Source: Nanchangia anserum (GTDB lineage Bacteria > Actinomycetota > Actinomycetes > Actinomycetales > Actinomycetaceae). From it: a stretch of DNA of 64,000 bases. Shown piece by piece: positions 27,800 through 36,012 of this stretch. The translations under genes and the position numbers were made by a program. The stretch covers positions 1,364,001 through 1,428,000 of the forward strand of contig NZ_CP060506.1 of the NCBI RefSeq assembly GCF_015240065.1, given 5' to 3'. Every line of letters starts with the position of its first letter. The stretch's first letter is position 1. The notes under the pieces are model-generated. The model did no database searches. It was not told the origin of the DNA and worked only from the letters and a program-made list of their open reading frames with translations.

Positions 27800-28353
27800 C
27801 CTCGAGGCGCTGCCACACCTCGTCGACGCTGCCGTTGCATCGACGGGAACCAGCAGTCCCGCTGGGAATAGAAGTCGATGAGCGGCAGGGTCTGCGAGCG
27901 GTAGACCTCCATGCGGTGACGGATCACCGGCTCGGTGTCGTCCTCGCGGCCCTCGATGCTGGCCCGGTGCAGCAGGCGCGAGACAAGGTCGTCTTCGTTC
28001 ACCTGAAGCTCGAGCACGCGGTCGAGGCTCTTGCCGTCCTCGGCGAGCACCGTATCGAGGTATCCGCCTGGGCCTGCGTGCGCGGGTAACCGTCAAGCAG
28101 GAAGCCGCTGGCGAAGGGTTCCTCGCGCAGCGCCGAGGCCACCATGGGGTTCGTCACCTCGTCGGGCACGAATTCGCCCTTGCTCATGAACTGCTGAGCG
28201 AGCGTGCCCAGCTCGGTCTCGCGGGCGATGTTTGTCGCGGAAGACCTGCCCGGTCGACATCGTCGCGATCCCCAAACGCGTCACAGATGCGCCCGGCCTG
28301 CGTCCTTGCCGGCACCGGGAGAGACCAATGAGGAGGAGACGACGAATGCTCAT
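27786..28353 (-). CDS. adk: Adenylate kinase, with several frameshifts as written
   Basis: Reading across frames recovers [10 protein letters not shown], a P-loop like [88 protein letters not shown] and [10 protein letters not shown] count about three single-base insertions and five missing bases. Correcting them gives 570 bases, or 189 residues, the normal size of the short adenylate kinases (AMP + ATP to 2 ADP). The gene is essential, so these are almost certainly sequence errors. The start overlaps the secY stop as ATGA. Confidence 0.88.
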
Positions 28354-29645
28354 GACAAGAACCCTTCGTAGTGATGCTGTTGCAGTTGCGCGTTAATCTG
28401 CATCACCGTTTGCAGACCAACACCGACCATAATAAGCAGCGTCGTTCCGCCGAACGGCAGGTTCTGGACGTGCAGGGCGATGAGCGCAAGCATGGGAATC
28501 ATCGCGATGATGACGAGGTAGATCGCGCCCGCCGTCGTGATGCGATTCGACACGTAGCGCAGGTATTCGGCGGTGGGTCGCCCGGCCCGCTTACCGGGAA
28601 CAAAGCCGCCGTACTTCTTCATGTTCTCGGCCGTCTCGTCGGGGTTGAACGTGATCGCCGTGTAGAAGAACGCGAAGAACAGGACAAGCAGCGCATAGAT
28701 GAGCAGGTAGATCCACGACGTCTGGCGGAAGTTCGCGCTGATCCACTGCACCCATGCCGCGTCCGACTTACCGAAGCCCGCGATCATCGTCGGCATGGCC
28801 AGCAGTGAGGCCGCGAAGATGACGGGGATAACGCCCGACATGTTGATCTTCATGGGGATGTACGTCGTCGAGCCGCCGTACATGCGTCGCCCAACCATGC
28901 GCTTGGCGTACTGAACGGGGATGCGGCGCTGGGCCTGCTCGACGAACACGATCGCCAGCGTGACGATGAGGATGAGGGCGATGAGGAGGATCGTGTTGCG
29001 CACGCCCGAGTTGCCGCCCGCGATCGACCACACGTGCGAGGGCATGCCCGCGAGGATACCCGTGAAGATGAGCAGCGACATGCCGTTGCCGATCCCGCGC
29101 TCGGTGATGAGCTCGGCCAGCCACATGATGAGGCCCGTGCCCGCGGTCATGACGATGACCATGATGAGGAAGTTCGGGATCGTGTCGTTGGGCAGCAACG
29201 GCTTATCAGCCGGGCAGTTCGGCATGAGGGTACCGGCCCGCGCCATCGCGACGTACGTCGTCGACTGCAACAGTCCCAGCGCGATCGTCAGGTACCGCGT
29301 GTACTGCGTCATCTTCGCCTGGCCGGCCTGGCCCTCCTTATGGAGGTCCTCGAAACGCGGAATAACCACGCGCAGCAGCTGGATGATGATCGACGCGGTG
29401 ATGTAGGGCATGATGCCAAGCGCGAACACCGACAGTCGCATGAGCGCGCCGCCCGAGAACATGTTGACGAGTTCGATGAGGCTCGATTCGTCGTTGTTCG
29501 CCAGGCACGCCGTGACGTTCTCGGAGGAGATGCCGGGGGTCGGAATGTGCGAACCCAACCGGTAAAGCATCATGATGAATAGGGTGAACAACAGCTTGCG
29601 CCGTAGGTCAGGCGTGCGGAACGCCTGGGCAAATACGCCAAGCAC
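28350..29645 (-). CDS. secY: Preprotein translocase subunit SecY
   Basis: A protein of about 431 residues with ten membrane helices, the channel of the Sec system. Recognisable blocks are FRTPDLRRKLLFTLF, the plug-side GGALMRLSVFALGIMPYITASI and, in the basic loops, PDETAENMKKYGGFVPG and RPTAEYL. The GTG at 29645 is favoured because GGAGG lies five bases upstream, rather than the GTG four codons earlier. A strong terminator separates it from rplO, so secY-adk-map appears to form its own transcript. Confidence 0.96.
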   Translation of the reverse strand: MLGVFAQAFRTPDLRRKLLFTLFIMMLYRLGSHIPTPGISSENVTACLANNDESSLIELVNMFSGGALMRLSVFALGIMPYITASIIIQLLRVVIPRFEDLHKEGQAGQAKMTQYTRYLTIALGLLQSTTYVAMARAGTLMPNCPADKPLLPNDTIPNFLIMVIVMTAGTGLIMWLAELITERGIGNGMSLLIFTGILAGMPSHVWSIAGGNSGVRNTILLIALILIVTLAIVFVEQAQRRIPVQYAKRMVGRRMYGGSTTYIPMKINMSGVIPVIFAASLLAMPTMIAGFGKSDAAWVQWISANFRQTSWIYLLIYALLVLFFAFFYTAITFNPDETAENMKKYGGFVPGKRAGRPTAEYLRYVSNRITTAGAIYLVIIAMIPMLALIALHVQNLPFGGTTLLIMVGVGLQTVMQINAQLQQHHYEGFLS

Positions 29646-29738
29646 TGGGTCCTCCACTCGATAGGGCGCCGGTAAGGGGACGTCCGGCGCGCGGGCACGT
29701 CTCAGCGTACACGGATGAGACGAAGTTAAGAAAAATGA

Positions 29739-29775
29739 AGGGGCGGCACCCCTGCCAACCAGGAGTGCCGCCCCT
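29739..29775 (-). terminator. Rho-independent terminator between rplO and secY
   Basis: An 11-bp repeat (29739-29749 with 29765-29775) is followed on the minus strand by CTTCATTTTTCTT, a good U-run. This ends the spc operon after rplO and uncouples secY. Confidence 0.85.
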
Positions 29776-29783
29776 ACGCGTCA

Positions 29784-30254
29784 CTAGCGTTCCTTGACGG
29801 AACCGCCAGCCGCCTCGATCTTCTGCGCGGCAGCGGCCGAGCACTTGTCGGCCTCGACCGTGATCGCTACCGAGATGTCACCGTTGGCGAGAATCTTGAC
29901 CGGGCAGTTCTTGCGAACGGCGCCCTTGGCCACGAGGTCCTCGACGGTGACGTCGCCACCGTTGGGGAACAGCTCGGCGAGCTTGCCGACGTTGACGACC
30001 TGGTATTCGACGCGGAACGGGTTCTTGAACCCGCGCAGCTTCGGCAGGCGCATGTGCATCGGCATCTGGCCACCCTCGAACCCGGGCTTGACGTTCTTGC
30101 GAGCGCCCGTGCCCTTGGTACCGCGGCCAGCGGTCTTGCCCTTCGAACCTTCACCGCGGCCCACGCGAATCCGGTTGCGCTTGGCACCGGGGGCGGGACG
30201 CAGGTCGTGCAGGCGCACGATGCCCGATTCGGTCTGCTTCGTGGAATCCGCCAT
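29784..30254 (-). CDS. rplO: 50S ribosomal protein L15
   Basis: The 156-residue protein starts [20 protein letters not shown] and has the glycine-rich [21 protein letters not shown] and [18 protein letters not shown] segments of L15. It ends just after [11 protein letters not shown]. It starts one base after the rpmD stop codon and is the last gene before the mid-operon terminator. Confidence 0.97.
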   Translation of the reverse strand: MADSTKQTESGIVRLHDLRPAPGAKRNRIRVGRGEGSKGKTAGRGTKGTGARKNVKPGFEGGQMPMHMRLPKLRGFKNPFRVEYQVVNVGKLAELFPNGGDVTVEDLVAKGAVRKNCPVKILANGDISVAITVEADKCSAAAAQKIEAAGGSVKER

Positions 30255-30255
30255 G

Positions 30256-30438
30256 TTAGTCAACCTCCTCCACACTCACCAGGTGGGAGACCTTGGCGAT
30301 CTGCCCACGCGTGGCGGCGTTGTCGGGGTGCACCACCGAGTGGTTGATCTTGCGCAGCCCCAGCGACGCCATGGTCTTGCGCTGACCGGGCTTGGTGCCC
30401 GCAAGTCCGCGCTTCATTGTGATCTTGAGATTAGCCAT
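30256..30438 (-). CDS. rpmD: 50S ribosomal protein L30
   Basis: A 60-residue protein with [19 protein letters not shown] and [14 protein letters not shown], typical of bacterial L30. Its start is at 30438, overlapping the rpsE stop codon. Confidence 0.97.
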   Translation of the reverse strand: MANLKITMKRGLAGTKPGQRKTMASLGLRKINHSVVHPDNAATRGQIAKVSHLVSVEEVD

Positions 30439-31127
30439 CAGGCGCTCACTCCTTCAGCGGCGGCTTCGGCCTCGGCCTTGTCCTTCGCGTCGCGCTTGGC
30501 GGCAAGTCCTTCGGCCTGGGCGCGCAGCATCGCCTGCGTGGCGACGCGCTCGAGAGGCAGACCGCGGCGGGCGGCGACCTCTTCGGGGCGCTGCAGCATC
30601 TTCAGCGCGGCGACGGTCGCGCGAACGATGTTGATCGCGTTGTCCGAGCCGAGCGACTTCGACAAGACGTCGTGGATGCCCGCGCAGTCCATGACCGCAC
30701 GCACCGAGCCGCCGGCGATAACGCCGGTACCGGGCGATGCGGGGCGCAGGAGGACGACGCCGGCAGCGTCCTCGCCCTGCACCTGGTGGGTGATCGTGCG
30801 CTGGATCATCGGGACGGTGAAGAAGTTCTTCTTCGCCTCCTCGACGCCCTTCGAGATGGCCGCGGGAACTTCCTTGGCCTTGCCGTAGCCGATCCCGACC
30901 GTGCCCTCGCCGTCACCGACCACGACCAGAGCCGTGAACGAGAAACGACGGCCGCCCTTGACGACCTTGGACACGCGGTTGATCTTGACCACGCGCTCGA
31001 TGTACTGGTTTTCCTGCTCGCGACGGTTGTCGCGGCGCCCCCGGCGGTTCTGGTCGCGGCCTCCCCGGCCGCTGCGCTGCGCGCCGCCCTCGGAGGCGGA
31101 GGTGGTGCGGCTGTTGTCGTCAGCCAT
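30438..31127 (-). CDS. rpsE: 30S ribosomal protein S5
   Basis: A 229-residue protein. The core runs [36 protein letters not shown] and [20 protein letters not shown] and has the double-stranded-RNA-binding fold. The N-terminal 45 residues are rich in Arg, Gly and Gln and the C-terminus is Ala/Glu-rich; both extensions are frequent in high-G+C actinobacteria. S5 guards decoding fidelity at the mRNA entry site. Confidence 0.97.
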   Translation of the reverse strand: MADDNSRTTSASEGGAQRSGRGGRDQNRRGRRDNRREQENQYIERVVKINRVSKVVKGGRRFSFTALVVVGDGEGTVGIGYGKAKEVPAAISKGVEEAKKNFFTVPMIQRTITHQVQGEDAAGVVLLRPASPGTGVIAGGSVRAVMDCAGIHDVLSKSLGSDNAINIVRATVAALKMLQRPEEVAARRGLPLERVATQAMLRAQAEGLAAKRDAKDKAEAEAAAEGVSA

Positions 31128-31160
31128 AATCAATCCCTTGCTTCCTTGGTTGGTGGACGG

Positions 31161-31532
31161 TTACACGCTCAGACCGCCGTCACGGGCGCCTTCGGCGACC
31201 GCAGCGACTCGACCGTGATACTTGTTGCCCCCGCGGTCGAAGACCACGGCGGTGATGCCGGCGGCCTTCGCGCGCTCGGCGATGCGCTCGCCGACCTTGC
31301 GGGCCTGCTCGACCTTCTTGGCGTCGTCACCGCGGTAGGCGGCTTCGAGCGTGGAGGCCGAGACGATGGTGTGACCGGCGACGTCGTCGATGACCTGGGC
31401 AACCATGTGGCGGTTGGACCGGGTAACGACGAGGCGCGGACGCTCCGGGGTGCCGATGATGCGCTTGCGCACACGCAGGTGGCGGCGGCGCCGGGCAACA
31501 AACTTGCCCTTGCCCTTGACGGTGTACGACAT
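31161..31532 (-). CDS. rplR: 50S ribosomal protein L18
   Basis: A 123-residue 5S-rRNA-binding protein: [29 protein letters not shown], and the tail [20 protein letters not shown]. The ATG at 31532 overlaps the rplF stop as TGATG; a GTG three bases earlier is possible. Confidence 0.97.
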   Translation of the reverse strand: MSYTVKGKGKFVARRRRHLRVRKRIIGTPERPRLVVTRSNRHMVAQVIDDVAGHTIVSASTLEAAYRGDDAKKVEQARKVGERIAERAKAAGITAVVFDRGGNKYHGRVAAVAEGARDGGLSV

Positions 31533-32068
31533 CACTTACCTGCCTTCCCGGCCTTGCGGCGGACCTGCTCGTCGGCGTAGCGAACGCCCTTGCCCTTGTA
31601 GGGCTCGGGGGGACGCAGCCGGCGAATACGCGCGGCGGTTTCGCCAACCTTTTCCTTCGAGATGCCGGCGACCGTGAACTTCAGAGCCGACTCGACGGTG
31701 AATTCGATGCCCTCGGGGGCGGGGAAGTCGATGGTGTGGGAGTACCCGAGGTGCAGCTCGAGGTCCTTGCCCTTGGCGATGACGCGGTAACCCGTGCCAA
31801 CGATTTCCATCTTCTTCTGGTAGCCCTCGGTCACGCCGATCACCATGTTGTTGACCAGCGAGCGCACGAGACCGTGCAGCGCGCGGTTGCGGCGATCGTC
31901 GTTCTCGCGGGTGACGGTGATCTGGCCGTCAGCGTGGCTCACCGTGATCCCCTGGGGGAAGGTGCGCTCGAGCTGACCCTTGGGGCCCTTGACCGAGACG
32001 GTCTGACCGTCGATCTTTACCTCGACCGAGGAGGGAACGGCGACGGGTGCCTTACCAATTCGTGACAT
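31532..32068 (-). CDS. rplF: 50S ribosomal protein L6
   Basis: The 178-residue protein begins [20 protein letters not shown] and has the second-domain signature [19 protein letters not shown] near the end. It binds 23S rRNA near the sarcin-ricin loop and factor-binding site. Length and context are normal for the spc operon. Confidence 0.98.
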   Translation of the reverse strand: MSRIGKAPVAVPSSVEVKIDGQTVSVKGPKGQLERTFPQGITVSHADGQITVTRENDDRRNRALHGLVRSLVNNMVIGVTEGYQKKMEIVGTGYRVIAKGKDLELHLGYSHTIDFPAPEGIEFTVESALKFTVAGISKEKVGETAARIRRLRPPEPYKGKGVRYADEQVRRKAGKAGK

Positions 32069-32084
32069 GTCGTTTCCCTCCCTT

Positions 32085-32484
32085 CTACCACACGTAAGCG
32101 ACGATCTCGCCGCCCACGCCTCGCTCGCCCGCCTCGCGGTCGGTGAGCAGGCCCGACGACGTGGACATAATCGCCACGCCGAGGCCGCCCATGACCTGGG
32201 GCAGTTCGGTCGACTTTGCGTACTTGCGCAGGCCCGGCTTGGACACGCGCTTGAGGCCGGTGATGGCCCGCTGGCGCTTTTCGCCGTACTTCAGGTGCAG
32301 CGTCAGCGTCTTGCCGACGCGGGCGTCCTCGACCTCGAGGCCCTTGATGTAGCCCTCGCGCTTGAGCATTTCGGCCAGCGCGACCTTCATCTTGGACGAC
32401 GGGCATCGAGACGGACTCGTGATGCGCCGAGTTGGCGTTACGCAGACGCGTCAGCATGTCTGCGATGGGGTCTGTCATAGTCAT
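32085..32484 (-). CDS. rpsH: 30S ribosomal protein S8, frameshifted as written
   Basis: The first 28 residues ([18 protein letters not shown] and on to VSMP) and the remainder ([17 protein letters not shown] to [10 protein letters not shown] and IVAYVW) lie in different frames. The switch is at the run GGG at 32401-32403 (CCC on the coding strand); two bases instead of three would read MPSSKMKV. The corrected length is 132 residues, exactly typical. S8 is essential for 30S assembly, so this is almost certainly a sequencing error. Confidence 0.93.
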
Positions 32485-32552
32485 TGTGGGCTGTAGCCCT
32501 TCCTCGCCGTGGTTTCGTCACGCGCGTGCGTGAGACCTTCGACGTAGTCGTT

Positions 32553-32738
32553 TTACCAGCTGGACTTCTTCACGCCCGGCAGCTCGCCACGCAGGGCGAG
32601 TTCGCGCAGGCACACGCGGCACAGGCCGAACTTGCGGTAGACCGAGTGCGGGCGCCCGCATCGGGTGCACCGCGTGTAGGCGCGCACGGCAAACTTGTGC
32701 TTACCGACAGCCTTGTTCTTCAGAGCGGTCTTAGCCAT
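32553..32738 (-). CDS. rpsN: 30S ribosomal protein S14, zinc-binding type
   Basis: A 61-residue short-form S14 with four zinc-ligating Cys in [20 protein letters not shown]. The ending [12 protein letters not shown] is typical. Actinobacteria often have a second, zinc-free S14 elsewhere that is induced by zinc starvation; none is seen here. Confidence 0.97.
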   Translation of the reverse strand: MAKTALKNKAVGKHKFAVRAYTRCTRCGRPHSVYRKFGLCRVCLRELALRGELPGVKKSSW

Positions 32739-32743
32739 TCAGA

Positions 32744-33301
32744 TCAGGCCTCCTTGAACGGGAACCCGAGGTGGCGCAGCAGCGTGCGGCCTTCCTCGTC
32801 CGTGTTTGCCGTGGTGACGATGGTGATGTCCATACCGCGAACGCGGTCGATCTTCTCGATGTCGATCTCGTGGAACACCGACTGCTCGGTCAGGCCGAAC
32901 GTGTAGTTGCCGCGGCCGTCGAACTGCTTGGGGCTGAGCCCGCGGAAGTCACGGATACGCGGCAGCGCCGTCGAGATGAGGCGATCGAGGAATTCCCACA
33001 TGCGGGCGCCGCGCAGCGTCACGTGCGTGCCGATCGGCTGGCCGGCGCGCAGCTTGAACTGGGCGATCGACTTGCGCGCACGCGTGACGATCGGCTTCTG
33101 GCCGGTGATCGTCGCGAGGTCGCGCTGGGCACCCTCGATGAGCTTCGAGTCATGCGAGGCTTCGCCGACGCCCATGTTGACGACGACCTTGGTGATCGTC
33201 GGGATCTGATGAACGTTGGAGTAACCGAACTCCTTCTTCATCGCGTCCTGGATCTCGTCCGCGTAACGCGCCTTCAGGCGCGGGATGATGGTGTCGCTCA
33301 T
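32744..33301 (-). CDS. rplE: 50S ribosomal protein L5
   Basis: The 185-residue protein carries the L5 markers [38 protein letters not shown] and [20 protein letters not shown]. It anchors 5S rRNA in the central protuberance. The ATG overlaps the rplX stop codon as TGATG. Confidence 0.98.
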   Translation of the reverse strand: MSDTIIPRLKARYADEIQDAMKKEFGYSNVHQIPTITKVVVNMGVGEASHDSKLIEGAQRDLATITGQKPIVTRARKSIAQFKLRAGQPIGTHVTLRGARMWEFLDRLISTALPRIRDFRGLSPKQFDGRGNYTFGLTEQSVFHEIDIEKIDRVRGMDITIVTTANTDEEGRTLLRHLGFPFKEA

Positions 33302-33720
33302 CAGATGTCCTCCCCCGAACGCTTCGCGTAACGCACACGAACGGTCTTCATGCGGCCACCGCGCTCCACCTGCTCCTCACGGAAGCCGACGCGCGTGGGC
33401 TTCTTCTCCTTGGGGTCGACCAGGGCGACGTTGGAGATGTGGATGGGAGCTTCGCGGTATTCGATGCCACCGGTGGCCTGACCCTGCTGGTCCTGGCCCT
33501 GGCGCACGTGGTGGGTGCGGATGTTCACGCCCTCAACGAGGACGCGCTGCTTGTCGCGTAGCACCTCGAGGACGCGGCCCTGCTTGCCCTTGTCACCCGG
33601 CTTGAGCGGGGCCAGGCCCTGCTCTTCGCGGCGCTTGTTGCGCTCGGCCAGCTTCTTTTCGTCGCTGGTGCGCCCGGCGATGACCTCGACGAGGTCGCCC
33701 TTCTTGATCTTGGCTGCCAT
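33301..33720 (-). CDS. rplX: 50S ribosomal protein L24 with an insertion in the KOW motif
   Basis: The 139-residue protein opens [15 protein letters not shown] and resumes the KOW motif at [13 protein letters not shown]. About 25 charged residues ([18 protein letters not shown] onward) separate the two halves. Ordinary L24 is 100-115 residues with an uninterrupted motif. The rest, including [10 protein letters not shown] and [14 protein letters not shown], is standard. The insertion is in frame and has the same base composition, so it looks genuine and lineage-specific. Confidence 0.95.
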   Translation of the reverse strand: MAAKIKKGDLVEVIAGRTSDEKKLAERNKRREEQGLAPLKPGDKGKQGRVLEVLRDKQRVLVEGVNIRTHHVRQGQDQQGQATGGIEYREAPIHISNVALVDPKEKKPTRVGFREEQVERGGRMKTVRVRYAKRSGEDI

Positions 33721-34089
33721 TTAGAGCACCTCCGGGGCCAGCGAGATGATGCGCATGAACTTCTTGTCGCGCAGCTCGCGGCCGATGGGGCCGAAGATGC
33801 GCGTGCCACGCGGCTCGCCGTCGTTCTTCAGGATGACGGCAGCGTTCTCGTCGAAGCGGATGTAGGACCCGTCCTTACGGCGGCGTTCCTTCTTCGTGCG
33901 CACGATGACCGCGCGAACGACATCGCCCTTCTTGACGTTGCCGCCGGGAATGGCGTCCTTCACGGTGGCGACGATCGTGTCACCGATGCCGGCGAAGCGA
34001 CGCCCGGAGCCGCCGAGCACGCGGATGCACAGGATCTCCTTAGCACCCGTGTTGTCGGCGACCTTCAGTCGCGACTCCTGCTGAATCAT
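33721..34089 (-). CDS. rplN: 50S ribosomal protein L14
   Basis: A 122-residue protein starting [19 protein letters not shown] and ending [19 protein letters not shown], fully typical. It sits at the subunit interface. Here it is the first gene of the spc operon; the S10 operon ends 9.2 kb upstream because of the inserted accessory block. Confidence 0.98.
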   Translation of the reverse strand: MIQQESRLKVADNTGAKEILCIRVLGGSGRRFAGIGDTIVATVKDAIPGGNVKKGDVVRAVIVRTKKERRRKDGSYIRFDENAAVILKNDGEPRGTRIFGPIGRELRDKKFMRIISLAPEVL

Positions 34090-34415
34090 TCGTTGTTCTC
34101 CTGTCGTTGGGCCGGTTCTCGCTCACGCGAGCCTGACCGAACGGTTGTTCTTTCCTGTTGCCCGGTTGCCCGGCTCCCCGGGGTGGCTGGCACGAGGTGC
34201 AGAGGCAGACACAAGCGCCCGTGAGATGACCGCCAGGTCTCTGCCACAGCATTCCGGGGCGGAATGCAACTTTCCTAGACTACGTCACCGCGCCGCGGCG
34301 GCGAAACCCGACCATTGCCGCAGCCCGTGTGTGTTTGCCCACGCGAGAGCGACCGTGCGAAGCCTCGACTCGCGGAAATCCGATGACGGACATTGGGGCG
34401 ACCCGCCGCGCGAGG
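34090..34415. other. Intergenic region upstream of rplN
   Basis: About 325 bases should hold the spc operon promoter now that the S10 operon is distant. I see a small inverted repeat GCATTCC...GGAATGC at 34249-34267 but no promoter with good consensus and no gene. Confidence 0.5.
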
Positions 34416-35198
34416 TCACGCACCGTCCTGCATCCCATCTCGATCAATGCCGCCGAGCTCGCGCTCGCACCACAGCCGCATCGCCGTGGTGACAACGAAG
34501 TGTTTCCGGCGATACATAATCGACAAGATCCAAAGTACTAACACAATAGCGCCGGTACCAGCAACCGGCAACGGAGAACCCATCAATGCGGATTCTTCTC
34601 TCCACTCACTGACGACCTGCCTCGGATCAATTTTCTCAAAGATGGAAACCACCAATTGCACTGTCGGAACCGCGACAGAGAGAACACGCAGGACGCGGCT
34701 AGGGAAAGGTGCCGCCTCTGCTGGACGCCAGATTTCGATATAACGCTTGATAAGCCACGCCTTTTCGGACGAAGAAACAGGCCCAAGCCCCTCGCCGGCG
34801 CCAGACAAGACCCTATCCCGACCCTCGCCGTGATGTGACCCCATGCGCCTGAGCGCATCCGACACCTCCTGGACAAAATAGCCGCATTCATTCCGAAAGC
34901 GCTCGGGCTTCTCTTTCCAGCCCCGAACGAGCTCCAGCACTTCTTTGCAAATCAACACGATAAAAATGCACCACAATACCGCAAAGGCAGCGATCACAAT
35001 GAGTTCAAACGCGGACTTTTCTAGCGCGCCCAGTCCAGACCGCTCCCAAAACGAAAGGATGACGAGCAACACAATAAGGCCGGCCATTATTTTTAATTCT
35101 AGTGGTACAAATCGCCATGCTTCCTGCACGCGCCCCCAAACCAACTGAAGACGATCCCACTTAGTCCGGCCCTTCGCGGTATTCGCATGCTTCGCCAT
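34416..35198 (-). CDS. Unknown multi-pass membrane protein in the accessory block
   Basis: A protein of about 260 residues with the likely ATG at 35198 (GAGGTAGAG just upstream). Hydrophobic helices lie near residues 33-51 and 65-88, and two more near 170-185 and 210-230. A soluble charged loop of about 70 residues between the pairs contains RFRNECGYFVQEVSDALRR. I recognise no family. Base composition is visibly more A+T-rich than the flanking ribosomal genes, a sign of transfer. It is the last gene of the block before rplN. An immunity or accessory role beside the neighbouring ABC transporter is only a guess. Confidence 0.7.
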   Translation of the reverse strand: MAKHANTAKGRTKWDRLQLVWGRVQEAWRFVPLELKIMAGLIVLLVILSFWERSGLGALEKSAFELIVIAAFAVLWCIFIVLICKEVLELVRGWKEKPERFRNECGYFVQEVSDALRRMGSHHGEGRDRVLSGAGEGLGPVSSSEKAWLIKRYIEIWRPAEAAPFPSRVLRVLSVAVPTVQLVVSIFEKIDPRQVVSEWREESALMGSPLPVAGTGAIVLVLWILSIMYRRKHFVVTTAMRLWCERELGGIDRDGMQDGA

Positions 35199-35372
35199 CT
35201 CTACCTCTTCCGAGATCCTGCACGCCATCCGAGATCTCCTCGGCAATCAGATGACTACCCTACTCAATCCCGTATTCTGCGAGATGGCTGTGTCAATATC
35301 TCCAGACGACGATCACTGGGCGCAGAAAGACAACGCCGGCGAGCACGTCGGGCGTGCAGCGCTGAGCAACGC

Positions 35373-36011
35373 TCAGCTGGCTGGGGCGAGCGCGATCACG
35401 CGATCGGCGCGAGCCGCCAGGCCGTCGTCGTGGGTCGCCGTGATGACGCATGCGCCGGTGTCGGCGGCTCGGCGCAACAGGTCGGATACCGACTGGCGGT
35501 TCGCCGCATCGAGGGACGCCGTTGGCTCGTCGGCGAATATGAAGGAAGCTCGCCGATACAGAGCACGCGCAATGCCTAACCGCTGCTTTTCGCCACCAGA
35601 CAGCACCGCAGCCTTCTCGCGCACACGATCGGCGAGTCCGACGTTTTTCAGCATGTCGAGGGCACCATCGTCAATCTTGGTGCGTCCCCACAAATTCGAC
35701 GCGAGCGTCACGTTGTAGCCGACGTCTTTTTCGTCAATGACACCGGAGTCCTGGTAGACGAACGCCGCATCCTCGTGCCACCAGCGCGCGACGCGGCGAC
35801 TCGACCATTTCTGTGTCGACACACCGTCGACGACGACGGTTCCGGAATCCGGGCGCAGCAAAAGTCCGAGGCACGACAGCAAGGTGGTCTTGCCACATCC
35901 GGAGGGGCCGACGAGCGCGGTGATGTCGCCGGCTTCGGCTGAGATCGAGACGTCGGTAAAAATGTGGCGACCAGCGCGTGTGACCGCGAGGTTTTCAGCA
36001 CTCAGGCCCAT
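35373..36011 (-). CDS. ABC transporter ATP-binding protein (LolD/MacB-like)
   Basis: The 212-residue ATPase has Walker A GPSGCGKTTL, signature LSGGEKQRLGIARAL, Walker B FIFADEPTASLD and the switch His in TATHDD. It belongs to the FtsE/LolD/MacB group that pairs with FtsX-like permeases. ATG at 36011 is supported by AAAGGAG; the longer upstream frame overlaps the permease gene and is rejected. It starts one base after the permease stop, so the two form a transporter. Confidence 0.93.
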   Translation of the reverse strand: MGLSAENLAVTRAGRHIFTDVSISAEAGDITALVGPSGCGKTTLLSCLGLLLRPDSGTVVVDGVSTQKWSSRRVARWWHEDAAFVYQDSGVIDEKDVGYNVTLASNLWGRTKIDDGALDMLKNVGLADRVREKAAVLSGGEKQRLGIARALYRRASFIFADEPTASLDAANRQSVSDLLRRAADTGACVITATHDDGLAARADRVIALAPAS

Positions 36012-36012
36012 G

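Noticed and set aside
34249-34267. GCATTCC/GGAATGC inverted repeat upstream of rplN as an operator or terminator
   Set aside because: The 7-bp stem is short, appears once, and has no promoter or U-run context.
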